A stretch of 43,017 nt of DNA, from NCBI GenBank assembly GCA_937871785.1, contig CALMON010000008.1, forward strand, positions 1 to 43,017. Reading direction: 5' to 3'. Below the pieces are notes generated by a model. That model saw nothing but the letters and a program-made list of their open reading frames with translations, did no database searches and was not told the DNA's origin. How positions within the stretch are numbered: position 1 is the stretch's first letter; every line of letters begins with the position of its first letter. Position numbers and translations under genes: made by a program. Below are positions 19,085 to 29,561 of the stretch, piece by piece. The DNA comes from an uncultured Granulicella sp. GTDB lineage: Bacteria; Acidobacteriota; Terriglobia; Terriglobales; Acidobacteriaceae.

Positions 19085-20059
19085 TCAGCGCTTCGGCTGC
19101 AAAGCGTAGGCCGCGGCAATGGCCTGCCACACCTCCGGCGGCGCTCCGTACCTGCCCAGCTCCTTTTCTCCGAGAGAAAAGACGGTTTCGCAGTTCCGGC
19201 GGGCATGCTCGATGTCTGGCGTATCGAGCAGCAACGCCCCTCGGCGGGCGTCGGGGTACACCTCAAACGACACCTGTACGCCATAGGTCGCGTCGTAGAT
19301 TTCCTTGCAATCCGGGTCGGCGTCGCGGGAAGCCTGTCGCTGCAGCGAGGGCACCTGCAGCCAGCCGGCGACCAGGCCGTCGTCCAGATACCCATGCACA
19401 CCCGCCGTGCCGCGCGGCAGCAACCGCAGCCAGTTCACCGGTTTGCCGGTTTCAAGATCGAAGACCAGGGCAGAGCTTCGCGCCAGCTCCGGATAAGCGC
19501 CTCCGCAACTGTAGTTGGTGCCCATGGTGTAGCTCAGGAAGCGCGGCCCGCGCATCGTGACGTCGACGCTGCGCTGCCAGGCGTCAGCCGTCTCGTCCGC
19601 TTTCAACGCCGGCTGCTGTTGCTTCAGATCGTCACGGCACTGCAAAGCAGTCGTTTTGGCGGCGGCTTCATCGTGGGTCAGGGCAGCGTTGATCTTGTCC
19701 GCGACGCCCTGCGTTACGGCCGGACCGGGGACGACGCGCGGGAAAGCTTGCACTTCACCCGCAAGTACGTCGGGCTGTGGCTGCAGGTCGACCGGCCCAA
19801 GCACAAGGGGCAAAGCCCCGTCTCCACTTTGCGGGAGAGGGTTGCCGATAGATTTCTCGCTTGAAGCGGCGTTTCCCGCAGCCGGAAAAGGAGGTTGGGC
19901 GTGGCGGTCGCTTCCTATGTGGAACGCGGCCGCTTGCGACCCTCCGGTTGAGGGCCTCGGCTGTCGGCGACAGCTTGCTATGAAGAGCAGGAGGCAGGCG
20001 GTCAAACCAACCGCAACACCGTGGGCCGCTCTTTTCCGCCACCGAAGACATATCCTCAT
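19085..20059 (-). CDS. DUF3298/DUF4163-type (RsiV/PdaC-like) lipoprotein
   Basis: Signal MRICLRWRKRAAHGVAVGLTACLLLFIASC with lipobox-like Cys; YTMGTNYSCGGAYPELARSSALVFDLETGKPVNWLRLLP. Confidence 0.75.
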   Translation of the reverse strand: MRICLRWRKRAAHGVAVGLTACLLLFIASCRRQPRPSTGGSQAAAFHIGSDRHAQPPFPAAGNAASSEKSIGNPLPQSGDGALPLVLGPVDLQPQPDVLAGEVQAFPRVVPGPAVTQGVADKINAALTHDEAAAKTTALQCRDDLKQQQPALKADETADAWQRSVDVTMRGPRFLSYTMGTNYSCGGAYPELARSSALVFDLETGKPVNWLRLLPRGTAGVHGYLDDGLVAGWLQVPSLQRQASRDADPDCKEIYDATYGVQVSFEVYPDARRGALLLDTPDIEHARRNCETVFSLGEKELGRYGAPPEVWQAIAAAYALQPKR

Positions 20060-20151
20060 GCAGTCGGGCCCTCTTCGCCGATGTCGATCCGCATGCAGGA
20101 AGGTCCCGGGAGATCTGTCGACCTGGCTCTGCAAACTTCTCACAACGATTA

Positions 20152-20241
20152 TGGCGGAGGGAGAGGGATTCGAACCCCCGGAGCCCGCTAGGGCTCAGCG
20201 GTTTTCAAGACCGCCTGTTTCAACCACTCACACATCCCTCC
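20152..20241 (-). tRNA. tRNA-Ser (anticodon TGA), CCA encoded
   Basis: Complement GGAGGGATGTGTGAGTGGTTGAAACAGGCGGTCTTGAAAACCGCTGAGCCCTAGCGGGCTCCGGGGGTTCGAATCCCTCTCCCTCCGCCA; long variable arm, acceptor 7 bp. Confidence 0.97.
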
Positions 20242-20288
20242 GCGTCGGTTTCGCGGATGCCTTCAGCATACCAGTGCGCGAGCCACAG

Positions 20289-21875
20289 TTATCGCGAAGC
20301 CAAAAAGTGCTCGGCGGTCCGTAGCGACAGGGCCATGATGGTCAACGCCGGATTCGCCGCCAGCGAGGACGGGAAGACCGAGTTGTCGCAGATCCACAGA
20401 TTGCCGAGGTCGTGGCTTTGCCCGAAAGACCCGACCACAGACGCTTCCGGCGACGACCCCATACGGCAGGTACCGATGGTATGGGCTGTGCGCTCGAGCG
20501 TCCACATGTCCTCGGCCCCGGCGGCCTGCCATGCGGCTTTCAGCAGCGTGACGGCGTGCTCGCTCATGGCCAGCTCGCTTTTGCCGTAGCTGAAGTGGAC
20601 GCGCGGCTTCGGCAGGCCGTTGCGGTCGACCTCTTCAGAAAGCTCCAGATAGTTGCCCTTCACGGGAACGCAGTCGCCGTTGATCCCAATGCCCGCGACG
20701 AAGTTGTACCGGTCCAGGTAGCTGACGAGCTCTTCCCCAAACAGGCCGCGACCGCGCGCGACACCCTGCGCCCAGGTGACGGGTGTTACGCCAAGGCTCT
20801 GGACGAGGTAGCCCCCTGTAAACGGCGCGCCGGCGGGCCGCAGCATGTCTTCCGAAATTACCGTCGCCGGGAAGCCCTTGTTCATACCGACGCGTCCCGC
20901 AAAGGTGCCCCACACCTGTGTGGCGACGTGCGCCATAAAGTTGCGGCCCACCTGTCCGCTGCTGTTGGCGAGCCCGGTGTGCAGCAGCAACCGCGGCGTT
21001 TCAATGCCTCCCGCGCAAAGAAAGACGGCGCGGGTACGTTGCCGGCGCTCAGTTCCCGCTTTGCCCGCGGTTCCCGTCTGGCGGAACAGCACAGACGTAA
21101 TATTGCCGCCAGATCCGCGCTCAAAACCGTGGACAAACGAGTCAGGCCGAATTTCGGCTCCGTCGCGCACAGCCCAGGGCAGATACGTAGCGTCCATACT
21201 CGCTTTGGCGCCGTTGCGGCAACCCTGGTGACAAAATCCGCGGTTGACGCAGGCCGGCCGCTGCCCGTACTCGGGCCGGGCGTAGGGCTCGCTCAACGCG
21301 GCAATCGGCGCGGCGGAGGTCCGGAGGCCGAGCGCTGCGAACCCGCGTTGCATCAACTGGCCGGGAGCGTTGATCGGCACGGGACCCGTGGGGTAGCGCC
21401 GGCCGCTGTCCCACGGATAGTGCGCCGGCCCGCTCACACCGAGGAACGTTTCGACTTCCTCATAATAGGGAAGCAGGTCGGCGTACGTGAGCGGCCAGTC
21501 GGCGCCTTCGTGGAAGTCGGTGTGGATGCGCAGGTCACGGGGGTCGGCGCGAGGCACGAACGCGCCCCAGTGCAGCGTGCTGCCGCCTACGCCGGTGCCG
21601 CTGTTGTTGCCTCCGAAAACAACCGACGTGTCCCCCGCGCTCAGTCGCTCGTCGGTCCAGTAAATTTTGGAAGCAGAGGTCTCGTCGGTCGCAAACTGCT
21701 CCGCGGGAGCTTCCCACCAGGGTCCGGCTTCCAGAGCGACGACACGAAGACCGGCTGCCGCCAGCTTGGCCAGCAGCGGGGCTCCCCCGGCACCCGTGCC
21801 GATGATGACGGCATCGACCACTTCGTCATCTTGGTAGCGGCGCATCGAGATACGATTGTGTGCGAGTTGATTCAT
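20289..21875 (-). CDS. GMC family oxidoreductase (gluconate/sugar dehydrogenase large-subunit type)
   Basis: AVIIGTGAGGAPLLAKLAAAGLRVVALEAG, CVNRGFCHQGCRNGAKAS, CAGGIETPRLLL, HTIGTCRMG..., C-terminal ANPALTIMALSLRTAEHF. Confidence 0.94.
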   Translation of the reverse strand: MNQLAHNRISMRRYQDDEVVDAVIIGTGAGGAPLLAKLAAAGLRVVALEAGPWWEAPAEQFATDETSASKIYWTDERLSAGDTSVVFGGNNSGTGVGGSTLHWGAFVPRADPRDLRIHTDFHEGADWPLTYADLLPYYEEVETFLGVSGPAHYPWDSGRRYPTGPVPINAPGQLMQRGFAALGLRTSAAPIAALSEPYARPEYGQRPACVNRGFCHQGCRNGAKASMDATYLPWAVRDGAEIRPDSFVHGFERGSGGNITSVLFRQTGTAGKAGTERRQRTRAVFLCAGGIETPRLLLHTGLANSSGQVGRNFMAHVATQVWGTFAGRVGMNKGFPATVISEDMLRPAGAPFTGGYLVQSLGVTPVTWAQGVARGRGLFGEELVSYLDRYNFVAGIGINGDCVPVKGNYLELSEEVDRNGLPKPRVHFSYGKSELAMSEHAVTLLKAAWQAAGAEDMWTLERTAHTIGTCRMGSSPEASVVGSFGQSHDLGNLWICDNSVFPSSLAANPALTIMALSLRTAEHFLASR

Positions 21876-23344
21876 CGGGCGTCCTGTCGTGCTTGTGCCG
21901 TGGTGTTTTCGAAATCCTCGAGTTCTCCGAGGCGGATGTGTGTAAAGCCGTGATCGTCGGCGAAGCCTGTAAAGCCGACGCGTTCGAGCGTGCGTGGGTC
22001 GGTCATATACAGTTTGGCCAGTTCACCGCGCACATCTTCAAACCAGTCTTTCATCTGCTCCGGAGTAAAGCTTTCCGCACCCGCACCGAGGTACAGAGCG
22101 CCGAGCAAGCCTCTGCCCAGCGTTCCGGCAGCAGCCTGCTTTAAAAGCTCATCCTGACGGGCCCCGTCCAGAGCGGCAAACGGAACGCCGAACGTGCGTT
22201 TCGACGCCGCCTCAAACGACGCGAGTCCCTGCAGCCATGCGTCCGCGTCCGCCGGAAGCGAAGCACGGCGCGAGCCGTCCTGTTGTGGCCGCGTCAACTG
22301 CTCTTCAAGCTTGCTGGCGAGGTCTTGCGGTGCCGCCGGAACGACACGGCGAGCCAGCGCTCGTGCGGCGTGGCGTTGCGAGGAAGTGAAAATTGCCGGA
22401 AAGAACGCCTGCGGCGTAAGGCGCTGTAGCAGGAGACTACGCGTTTGTGGCGACGTGCAATCGGAATCGATCAAACGCAGAAAGCCCGGCGAAAGTGTCG
22501 TTGCAGGCAAGCTCTCAGTGCGCTCTGGCCACGACATTCCAAGCGACGCGACAAAATCGGTGATGTGCTCGATGAGTTCCCATGGCCGCTCCAGCGGCCC
22601 CAAATGGCTGCTGCCTTCAAGAGGCACAAGCGTAGCCCGGCTGAAGTGAGCAAGCGTGTGCTTGCGTTGCGCCGCAGGGTTCAGCGCAGACTCTTCCGTG
22701 CCCGCCAGCACAAGCGCCGGAGTAGAAAGCGTGCCGACGCGCTCAGCCCAATCTTCCTTGCTGCCTCCAGTCATCCAGGCGCGCAGAGCGGCGCGGCTCA
22801 TGTGCAGGACGTCTGCTGTGGTGCGCTGTTCGATTGCCTCGGGCAACGCGAGTTTGCCGACATTGTCGTCGACGAAAGCCTTTGCGTGCTCACGGTCTTT
22901 TTCGGCGTCGCCGGTGCTCTGCCCTAGATCGCGCAAAGCGTCTTCACGCTTGCTTTCGGTCATCGGTTCAACGCCCGGAGGCGAGGGCGAAACCAGAAAC
23001 ACTCCACGGAGGTTTTGTAGATCCACCTCCCCGTTTTCGGCAGCACGGGTAAGCACCGCCGCGAGCTTTCCGCCCATTGAGTGACCGGCGAGAAACCACG
23101 GCTCCTTAGAAGCGGCACCGCGCAAGCCGCGGACGGTTTCGAGGACGGCCGTCGACATCTGCGCTACGGAAAAGCGGTCGTCATCGACAGCGCGGCCAAA
23201 GCCTGGGAGATCGAGGGCGGCGCAACGAAAGTCACGCGCCACCAGCCCGGCGCTTACCTCGGTCCAGGTGTTCGCGCTGCCGCCAAGCCAGTGGAGCATC
23301 ACGATCAAGGGGCCATGTTTGCCGTTTAGAGTGTACGGAAGCAT
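21872..23344 (-). CDS. fusion: alpha/beta-fold hydrolase (N) + gluconate 2-dehydrogenase subunit 3-like domain (C)
   Basis: N: HWLGGSANTW, GHSMGGKLAAVL nucleophile elbow. C: WLQGLASFEAASKRTFGVPFAALDGARQDELLKQAAAG...WFEDVRGELAKLYMTDPRTLERVGFTG, small-subunit-like. ATGA overlap with GMC gene. Confidence 0.8.
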   Translation of the reverse strand: MLPYTLNGKHGPLIVMLHWLGGSANTWTEVSAGLVARDFRCAALDLPGFGRAVDDDRFSVAQMSTAVLETVRGLRGAASKEPWFLAGHSMGGKLAAVLTRAAENGEVDLQNLRGVFLVSPSPPGVEPMTESKREDALRDLGQSTGDAEKDREHAKAFVDDNVGKLALPEAIEQRTTADVLHMSRAALRAWMTGGSKEDWAERVGTLSTPALVLAGTEESALNPAAQRKHTLAHFSRATLVPLEGSSHLGPLERPWELIEHITDFVASLGMSWPERTESLPATTLSPGFLRLIDSDCTSPQTRSLLLQRLTPQAFFPAIFTSSQRHAARALARRVVPAAPQDLASKLEEQLTRPQQDGSRRASLPADADAWLQGLASFEAASKRTFGVPFAALDGARQDELLKQAAAGTLGRGLLGALYLGAGAESFTPEQMKDWFEDVRGELAKLYMTDPRTLERVGFTGFADDHGFTHIRLGELEDFENTTAQARQDAR

Positions 23345-23617
23345 ACAGGGTAGATGCGGCTCGAAGGCATTGTCTGAAAGTTTATTGCGGCGAACTGCAT
23401 TCCATCATGCGGAATCGGACGAACATGCAATGAGGTGAAATCGCTCCACAGCTTGTGGCAGGGCAAGCGAGCCAGCGGCACTTCCGCGCGTAGTGTACGT
23501 GCGGTGCACGACATTATGACGATGTCGAGACGAGGCCGCGGGCGACCGCAATTCCCATCCTTCGCGCGCATCTTAGTAGAAGTACGAAGGAACAGTTCAC
23601 TCGGGAGACGGAACATC

Positions 23618-24409
23618 GTGGCAAATCAATTGGCTTTAGTAACAGGAGCTTCAAGTGGCATCGGGCTGGCACTCGCCCGGGAGTTGGCCGAACGCGGATA
23701 CGATCTCGTGATCTGCTCGGCAGGGGACAGGCTCGACGCGGTTGAGCATGAGTTGAGCGGCGGCGCGGTGCAGGTATTGGAGGTGAAAGCCGACCTCGCT
23801 ACACGAAAGGGTGTGGACGAACTATGGACAAAGGTTGCCGCGATGGGTCGGCCTGTCGATATCGCTTGTCTCAACGCGGGTGTGGGTGTCGGCGGTTTGT
23901 TTGCGGAAACGGACCTCGACGCCGAGTTGAACATGATCGAGTTGAATTGTGTCAGCACGGTGCATCTGGCAAAGCATGTAGTCAAGCAGATGGCGGCGCG
24001 TAATGCGGGTAAGATTCTTTTCACCGCATCAGTTGCCGGCGAAATGGTGGCACCGCGGGAAGCGGTTTACGCCGCAACCAAGGCTTTCGTTCTGTCATTC
24101 GCTCATAGTGTTCGCTATGAGTTACGCGAGACTGCCGTCACTGTAACTGCTCTGCAACCTGGCCCCGTCGATACGGATTTCTTTCATCGTGCCGGCATGG
24201 ACGATACTGAAGTTGGACAGACTGGAAAGAAGGATAGCGAGCCCGAAGACGTCGCGAAGCAGGGAATTGATGCCCTTCTGGAAGGCAAAGAGCACGTCTA
24301 CGCCGCATCCATGAAACTGAAGATGCAAGGCATGATGTTTAATCTGGTACCCGGAGACGTGAAGGGTGCCATGCACGAGAAACAGGCAAAACCTCTCAAC
24401 GAAAAGTAA
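23618..24409 (+). CDS. SDR family oxidoreductase
   Basis: LALVTGASSGIGLALARELAERG, LNAGVGVGG, YAATKAFVLSF; GTG start with GGGAGA upstream. Confidence 0.92.
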   Translation: MANQLALVTGASSGIGLALARELAERGYDLVICSAGDRLDAVEHELSGGAVQVLEVKADLATRKGVDELWTKVAAMGRPVDIACLNAGVGVGGLFAETDLDAELNMIELNCVSTVHLAKHVVKQMAARNAGKILFTASVAGEMVAPREAVYAATKAFVLSFAHSVRYELRETAVTVTALQPGPVDTDFFHRAGMDDTEVGQTGKKDSEPEDVAKQGIDALLEGKEHVYAASMKLKMQGMMFNLVPGDVKGAMHEKQAKPLNEK

Positions 24410-24453
24410 GTTACGTTCGACTTCCTCACGCTACCTGTTTTGAAAGGAACTTT

Positions 24454-25107
24454 ATGTCTACACCGTTGACCGAAAAGCCTGCAGTCGAACCCTTGCCGCG
24501 TACGGCAGGCGCGGCGTCCATGATCGATGGCCACTATGCTCCACCACCTAAAGACAAAGATGGAAAAATGTGGGTTCGCACGTCCGCCATTATCCAGGCC
24601 GACCCACAGACTTTGTATGAACGCTGGAGTGATCTCGAATCAAGCCCGAGTTGGCAGGAAGAGATTACTTCCGTTAAAAAGACAGGGCCAAAAACGTCTC
24701 ACTGGACGATGAAGTCGGGCGACAAAACGATTGAATGGGACGCGGAAACATTGGCAAGTGAACCGGGTAAACGCATCGCCTGGCATTCCACGGCGGGCGA
24801 TATCCATGAAGCAGGAGAAGTGGTGTTTGAGCCCGCACCGGCAGGTCGTGGAACAATCGTCACGATTCTGATGATGTTTGAAATGGGTAAGATTGCCGCT
24901 ATGTGGGAGACATTTGTCGGGCGTAACCCGAAGCAGGCTGTGGTCGAGAATCTACGCCACTTCAAAGCTCTGGTGGAAGCGAACGAGATCCCGCGGGTGT
25001 ACCCCGTCCCGCATGGACCGCGCGGAACGATCGGTAGTCTCAAGGAGTCGGCTTTCGGTGAGAAACTGCCGATCCCCGCCGGTTCCAACGCTTCACAACC
25101 CGCCTAG
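24454..25107 (+). CDS. SRPBCC family (polyketide cyclase/dehydrase-like) protein
   Basis: [33 protein letters not shown]...[21 protein letters not shown]. Confidence 0.88.
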   Translation: MSTPLTEKPAVEPLPRTAGAASMIDGHYAPPPKDKDGKMWVRTSAIIQADPQTLYERWSDLESSPSWQEEITSVKKTGPKTSHWTMKSGDKTIEWDAETLASEPGKRIAWHSTAGDIHEAGEVVFEPAPAGRGTIVTILMMFEMGKIAAMWETFVGRNPKQAVVENLRHFKALVEANEIPRVYPVPHGPRGTIGSLKESAFGEKLPIPAGSNASQPA

Positions 25108-25147
25108 CCTGGCGACGTCGAGCCCCGTTGCGGGCAAGGAGATTGGT

Positions 25148-26326
25148 ATGAAAGCAGTTTGCTGGATGGGAACGAGCAAGGTTGAAACACTTACGGTGGA
25201 TGACCCGCAACTATTAAACGCGCAGGATGCCATCATCAAAATCACCCGGACGGCGATTTGCGGATCCGACCTTCACCTGTACGACGGCATGATCCCCACC
25301 ATGGAAGCAGGCGATGTGCTTGGCCATGAGTTCATGGGCATTGTTGAAGAAGTCGGCAAGGATGTCACCAAGATCAAACGTGGTGACCGTGTCGTTATTC
25401 CGTTTACGATCGCCTGCGGTAACTGCCTTTTCTGCAAGAAAAAGATCTGGGCTGCTTGCGATAACAGCAATCCAAATGCTCAGTTGATGGAAAAGGCGTA
25501 CGGCTATTCCGGGTCGGGTCTTTTTGGCTACTCCCATATGATGGGCGGCTATGCGGGTGGGCAAGCGCAATATGCTCGTGTTCCTTACGCCAATGTCGGT
25601 CCATTGAAGATAGAGAGTGACCTGTCGGATGAGAAAGTACTTTTCTTATCGGATATTTTTCCGACCGGTTACATGGCCGCCGAAAATGCCCAGATCACGG
25701 AAGGCGATACGGTAGCTGTCTGGGGTTGCGGTCCTGTCGGTCAATTCGCAATTGCGAGTGCATTCATGCTTGGTGCTGCGAAGGTTATCGCTATCGACCG
25801 GTTTCCTGAGCGGCTGGAGCTCGCCCGCTCCCTCGGCGCAATCACGGTTGATTACAGTGAAGAAGATGTAAGTGTTCTCGAAGCCCTGAAGGATCTTACG
25901 GGCGGCATTGGTCCGGATGCGTGCATCGACGCGGTTGGCCTTGAGGCTCACTCTAGTGATCTGCAAGGCGTTTACGACACCGTAAAAACGGCCTTGTTGC
26001 TCGAAACCGATCGCCCTATCGTTCTTCGGCAGGCCATCATGGCTGTTCGAAAAGGAGGTACGTTGTCGATCCCTGGGGTGTACGGCGGCCTGCTCGATAA
26101 GGTTCCGTTTGGAGCTGCTTTCGGGAAGGGCATCACCATGAAGATGGGTCAGACAAACATGCATAACTACATGACCCCTCTTCTGGAGCGCATTGAAAAA
26201 GGACAGATCGATCCGTCGTACATCATTTCCCATCGCATCACTCTCGACCAGGCACCGGACATGTACAAGATATGGCGAGACAAAAAGGAGAAGGTGACAA
26301 AGATTGTGATCGATCCTTGGGCCTGA
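25148..26326 (+). CDS. zinc-dependent alcohol dehydrogenase (glutathione-independent formaldehyde dehydrogenase-like)
   Basis: [79 protein letters not shown]. Confidence 0.93.
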   Translation: MKAVCWMGTSKVETLTVDDPQLLNAQDAIIKITRTAICGSDLHLYDGMIPTMEAGDVLGHEFMGIVEEVGKDVTKIKRGDRVVIPFTIACGNCLFCKKKIWAACDNSNPNAQLMEKAYGYSGSGLFGYSHMMGGYAGGQAQYARVPYANVGPLKIESDLSDEKVLFLSDIFPTGYMAAENAQITEGDTVAVWGCGPVGQFAIASAFMLGAAKVIAIDRFPERLELARSLGAITVDYSEEDVSVLEALKDLTGGIGPDACIDAVGLEAHSSDLQGVYDTVKTALLLETDRPIVLRQAIMAVRKGGTLSIPGVYGGLLDKVPFGAAFGKGITMKMGQTNMHNYMTPLLERIEKGQIDPSYIISHRITLDQAPDMYKIWRDKKEKVTKIVIDPWA

Positions 26327-26343
26327 ATCGAATGAGCAAGCTG

Positions 26344-26372
26344 ATCCCGGCGATGAGCCGGGATTTCCTTTT
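26344..26372 (+). terminator. Rho-independent terminator after SDR/SRPBCC/ADH operon
   Basis: ATCCCGGC-GATGA-GCCGGGAT-TTCCTTTT. Confidence 0.85.
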
Positions 26373-26414
26373 ACAGAGAAGCGTATTGTGCAGTCACTCA
26401 CGTAGTCTTGCATC

Positions 26415-28118
26415 ATGAAGCGTCTTTGGATTCCGTTTGCCGTTTGGGTCTGTGCAGGGATACATGTAGCTGCACAGGGTAGCCATCGCACTGTCAGTAC
26501 GTCGGCGTTTTCAGGGGGAGATCTCGGCCTCCGATTAAGCGCCGCGGATGCGGCGTTGGGTGAGGACGCAGGCACAATTGAAGTCGACACTCCCGGCACC
26601 CTCGCGAGCGCTGTAAATCTGCGCGCGAATCATCTCGTCCACTTGACCGTGCCAATCACACTCGCAGCGCCGATCCATTTCGCCACGGGCGACACGCTGC
26701 TTTGTAACGGCGAATCATCGCTAATTACCTCTACATTGCCCTACAATGCCGCAATCCTTCAGCCTGCCGAGGGAGCGGACGGACTGCTGATCGAGAATTG
26801 TTCGGTGGCGTCCATGCACAACTACTTCGTGAGCTTACCTACCGGCACCCATGTCACCAACTTTCGCATGCGGGGTGTTTACGGCCACCAAACGAATTTA
26901 TTTCTGCAGGCGAACCCGGCGGGCACTCTCCCGAGCAGTAACCTGGTCTTTGACCATAACATCGTTGCGTATGCCGCCGCTGACCCTCAGCAAGGAGAAG
27001 GGGGCATCGTCCTTTCCGGTCCGGTGCGTGACGTTACCGCGAGTGGCAATCACTTCACGGGCGGCGGACATGGCATTGAGCAGTTTGGCGCGGACGCGGC
27101 AGCGTACCCGGACTTACAAAAAATTATCGCTGCCCACTCGAGTAACTCCACTTACATAGGAAATAGTTGCAATCACGTTGCCGGCGCCTGCATCTGGGGT
27201 TCAGTGATGAACGCCGTCGTGATTGCGAATAACGTAGCAGATGGTTGCGGAGACGTGTGCTTCGACGCGGAAGGGTCTGCCCATGTAACGATCGAAGGAA
27301 ATACGGCGCAGGGTTGCGGTTTCGGCTGTTTCTCACAATTCTTCAGTGCCTATAGCAACAGCTTCAGAAATAACACCGGAATCTCCACGAGTTCGCCTAT
27401 CATTCTTTTCAAGAATGCAGATCCTGGGGTGCCGCAGCATCAGCAGCATACGGCTCTCGCGAACAATCTTCTTAGCTGCACCGGAAGTGTTCCTTGTCCT
27501 GCGATGTACCTTGAATCGAACTATGAGACCTTGATCGAAGGAAATACGATCGTGAACGGAAATATTGTTTCCTCCAACAATTCTCCGCTGATCAGCCTGC
27601 GAAATAATACGATCACCTTCAGTGTTATCACGACGGCGGGTCTCACGATTCCCAACCAGGTGGATGGGGGCTTGAGCCAGATAAGCGGCAATGTTATCCG
27701 CTCGACCACGACCCAGGCTCCCGGTACTCCCTGCATGGTGAGCGTCAGCAGTGGGTATTCGGTGGTGGACACCTACGTGATTCAAGGTAACACCTGCTCT
27801 GGTTTTGGCACGCCGGACCTTCACCTGACCAACGTCGGCGGCAACCGAGGGGTCCCGACCTTCTGGACGGTAACGGGGAACTCCTTTCCTCATCTTGCCG
27901 TTGTGGTCGATGGCTCTAATCCGGCCACCGGATATATACATTCCGGTAACTGCAACGTGGATAGCTGCGACACGGTGACCGCTGGTTCCGCGAAGTGGAC
28001 CTCCGGTGCCGCTGTTCCGACCGGTGCCTGCCACACGGGAGACTTGTACACTAACACTGCTGGACAGGCTGGTTCTACTTTCTTTGTGTGCCAGAATGCT
28101 GTCTGGGCAGCGAAATAG
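26415..28118 (+). CDS. secreted right-handed parallel beta-helix protein
   Basis: Signal peptide MKRLWIPFAVWVCAGIHVAAQ; repeated VIANNVADGCG / VTIEGNTAQGCG / TLIEGNTIVNGNIV / LISLRNNTITF coils. Confidence 0.85.
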   Translation: MKRLWIPFAVWVCAGIHVAAQGSHRTVSTSAFSGGDLGLRLSAADAALGEDAGTIEVDTPGTLASAVNLRANHLVHLTVPITLAAPIHFATGDTLLCNGESSLITSTLPYNAAILQPAEGADGLLIENCSVASMHNYFVSLPTGTHVTNFRMRGVYGHQTNLFLQANPAGTLPSSNLVFDHNIVAYAAADPQQGEGGIVLSGPVRDVTASGNHFTGGGHGIEQFGADAAAYPDLQKIIAAHSSNSTYIGNSCNHVAGACIWGSVMNAVVIANNVADGCGDVCFDAEGSAHVTIEGNTAQGCGFGCFSQFFSAYSNSFRNNTGISTSSPIILFKNADPGVPQHQQHTALANNLLSCTGSVPCPAMYLESNYETLIEGNTIVNGNIVSSNNSPLISLRNNTITFSVITTAGLTIPNQVDGGLSQISGNVIRSTTTQAPGTPCMVSVSSGYSVVDTYVIQGNTCSGFGTPDLHLTNVGGNRGVPTFWTVTGNSFPHLAVVVDGSNPATGYIHSGNCNVDSCDTVTAGSAKWTSGAAVPTGACHTGDLYTNTAGQAGSTFFVCQNAVWAAK

Positions 28119-28224
28119 CGACAGAGATCGAAGCGAATTTGAACTCATCAATACGGCTTCGGCTTTGATGGGCGGGTAAGAAACATCGCTCACCCTTCGC
28201 AAAGTCGCGCGGTACAGTACAAGC

Positions 28225-29529
28225 ATGCACGATTCCGAGGTCGACCCCGCCAAACTCTACCGGAAGATTACTTGGCGGCTGATTCCATATCTTTTTACTC
28301 TGTACATTCTCGCGTATCTTGACCGCGCCAACGTAGGCTTTGCCGCCGTCGAGTTCAAGCGCGACCTGCACCTTACCGAAACGGTCTACGGCATAGGCGC
28401 GGCCGTGTATTTTCTCGGTCAGTTCCTGTTCGACCTACCTAGCAATCTGCTTCTGCAAAAAGTAGGTCCGCGGCTCTGGATTACCCGCATTATGATCACC
28501 TGGGGCATCATTGCGACCTGCATGATGTTCGTCAAAGGCGAGCACTCGTTTTATGCGATGCGATTGCTGCTTGGTATTTCGGAAGCGGGATTTTTCCCAG
28601 GCATTATTCTGTACCTCACCTACTGGTTTCCTTCGGCGCAGCGTGCAAAGGCTGTTGCTGCGTTTATGACGGCCACGTCGATCGCCGGAGTTCTTGGCGC
28701 GGAGCTTTCCCGCGTCTTGCTGAAGCTTGAAGGCCATTTGCATCTGCACGGCTGGCAGTGGCTTTTCCTGTGTGAAGGAGTGCCCACCGTTCTGCTGGGG
28801 GTTTCGGTGCTTTTCGTTCTGCGTGACCATCCCGACGACGCACCGTGGCTCACCGGTCCGGAAAAGAAGTGGCTTGATGCGGAACTGGAGCGCGACCGCA
28901 ACGAAGGGGGTGCCACCGACAAGCACAATCTACTCGACGCCTTTAAGCTGCCGATGGTCTGGGTTCTGGCCGCCATCTTCGCGCTCGACCAGCTTGGCGT
29001 GTACACCGTCACCTTGTGGATGCCGTCGGTGCTGGCAGGCTTTCTGCACACTGATCCGCGCGCGGGGGCGGCCACCATCGGACGCTTTGCCGCGGCACCG
29101 TACCTCGCCGCTGCTATTTGCACGGTACTGATCGGCTGGTCGAGCGACCGAACTGGCGAGCGCCGCCTGCACATCGCCGCTTGTCTGCTGATTGCCGCAT
29201 CGGGTTTCGGTTGGGCGGCCTACGCGCATTCGCTTCCTGCCGCGCTCATGGCGTTCGGGCTGGCGGCGGTGGGGTATTTCTCGCTGATGGGGCCGTTCTG
29301 GGCGCTGCCGACCCGCGTTCTGGGCGGCAAAGCGGCCGCCGGCGGAGTCGCCATCATCACCATGATTGGCTCGCTTGGTGGCTTTGCCGGCCCGGCGCTT
29401 ACGGGCAAACTGAAGGACATGACGCACAACTACACGGCAGGCCTGCTGGTGATTGGCGGCCTTGCTATCGTCGCGGCGATACTGTGCCTGCTGCTGCCGA
29501 AAGCGCGCGTGGAGCCTTCCGTAGCGTAG
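28225..29529 (+). CDS. MFS transporter (anion:cation symporter-like)
   Basis: RKITWRLIPYLFTLYILAYLDRANVGFA, GISEAGFFPGIILYLTYWFPSAQRAKAVA; 12-TM pattern. Confidence 0.94.
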   Translation: MHDSEVDPAKLYRKITWRLIPYLFTLYILAYLDRANVGFAAVEFKRDLHLTETVYGIGAAVYFLGQFLFDLPSNLLLQKVGPRLWITRIMITWGIIATCMMFVKGEHSFYAMRLLLGISEAGFFPGIILYLTYWFPSAQRAKAVAAFMTATSIAGVLGAELSRVLLKLEGHLHLHGWQWLFLCEGVPTVLLGVSVLFVLRDHPDDAPWLTGPEKKWLDAELERDRNEGGATDKHNLLDAFKLPMVWVLAAIFALDQLGVYTVTLWMPSVLAGFLHTDPRAGAATIGRFAAAPYLAAAICTVLIGWSSDRTGERRLHIAACLLIAASGFGWAAYAHSLPAALMAFGLAAVGYFSLMGPFWALPTRVLGGKAAAGGVAIITMIGSLGGFAGPALTGKLKDMTHNYTAGLLVIGGLAIVAAILCLLLPKARVEPSVA

Positions 29530-29561
29530 ACGCAAGCGGATGGCCTACCTGGCTCAAATAG

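Noticed and set aside
20412-21953. 513 aa plus-strand ORF
   Set aside because: Fully antisense to the clear GMC oxidoreductase; shadow ORF.
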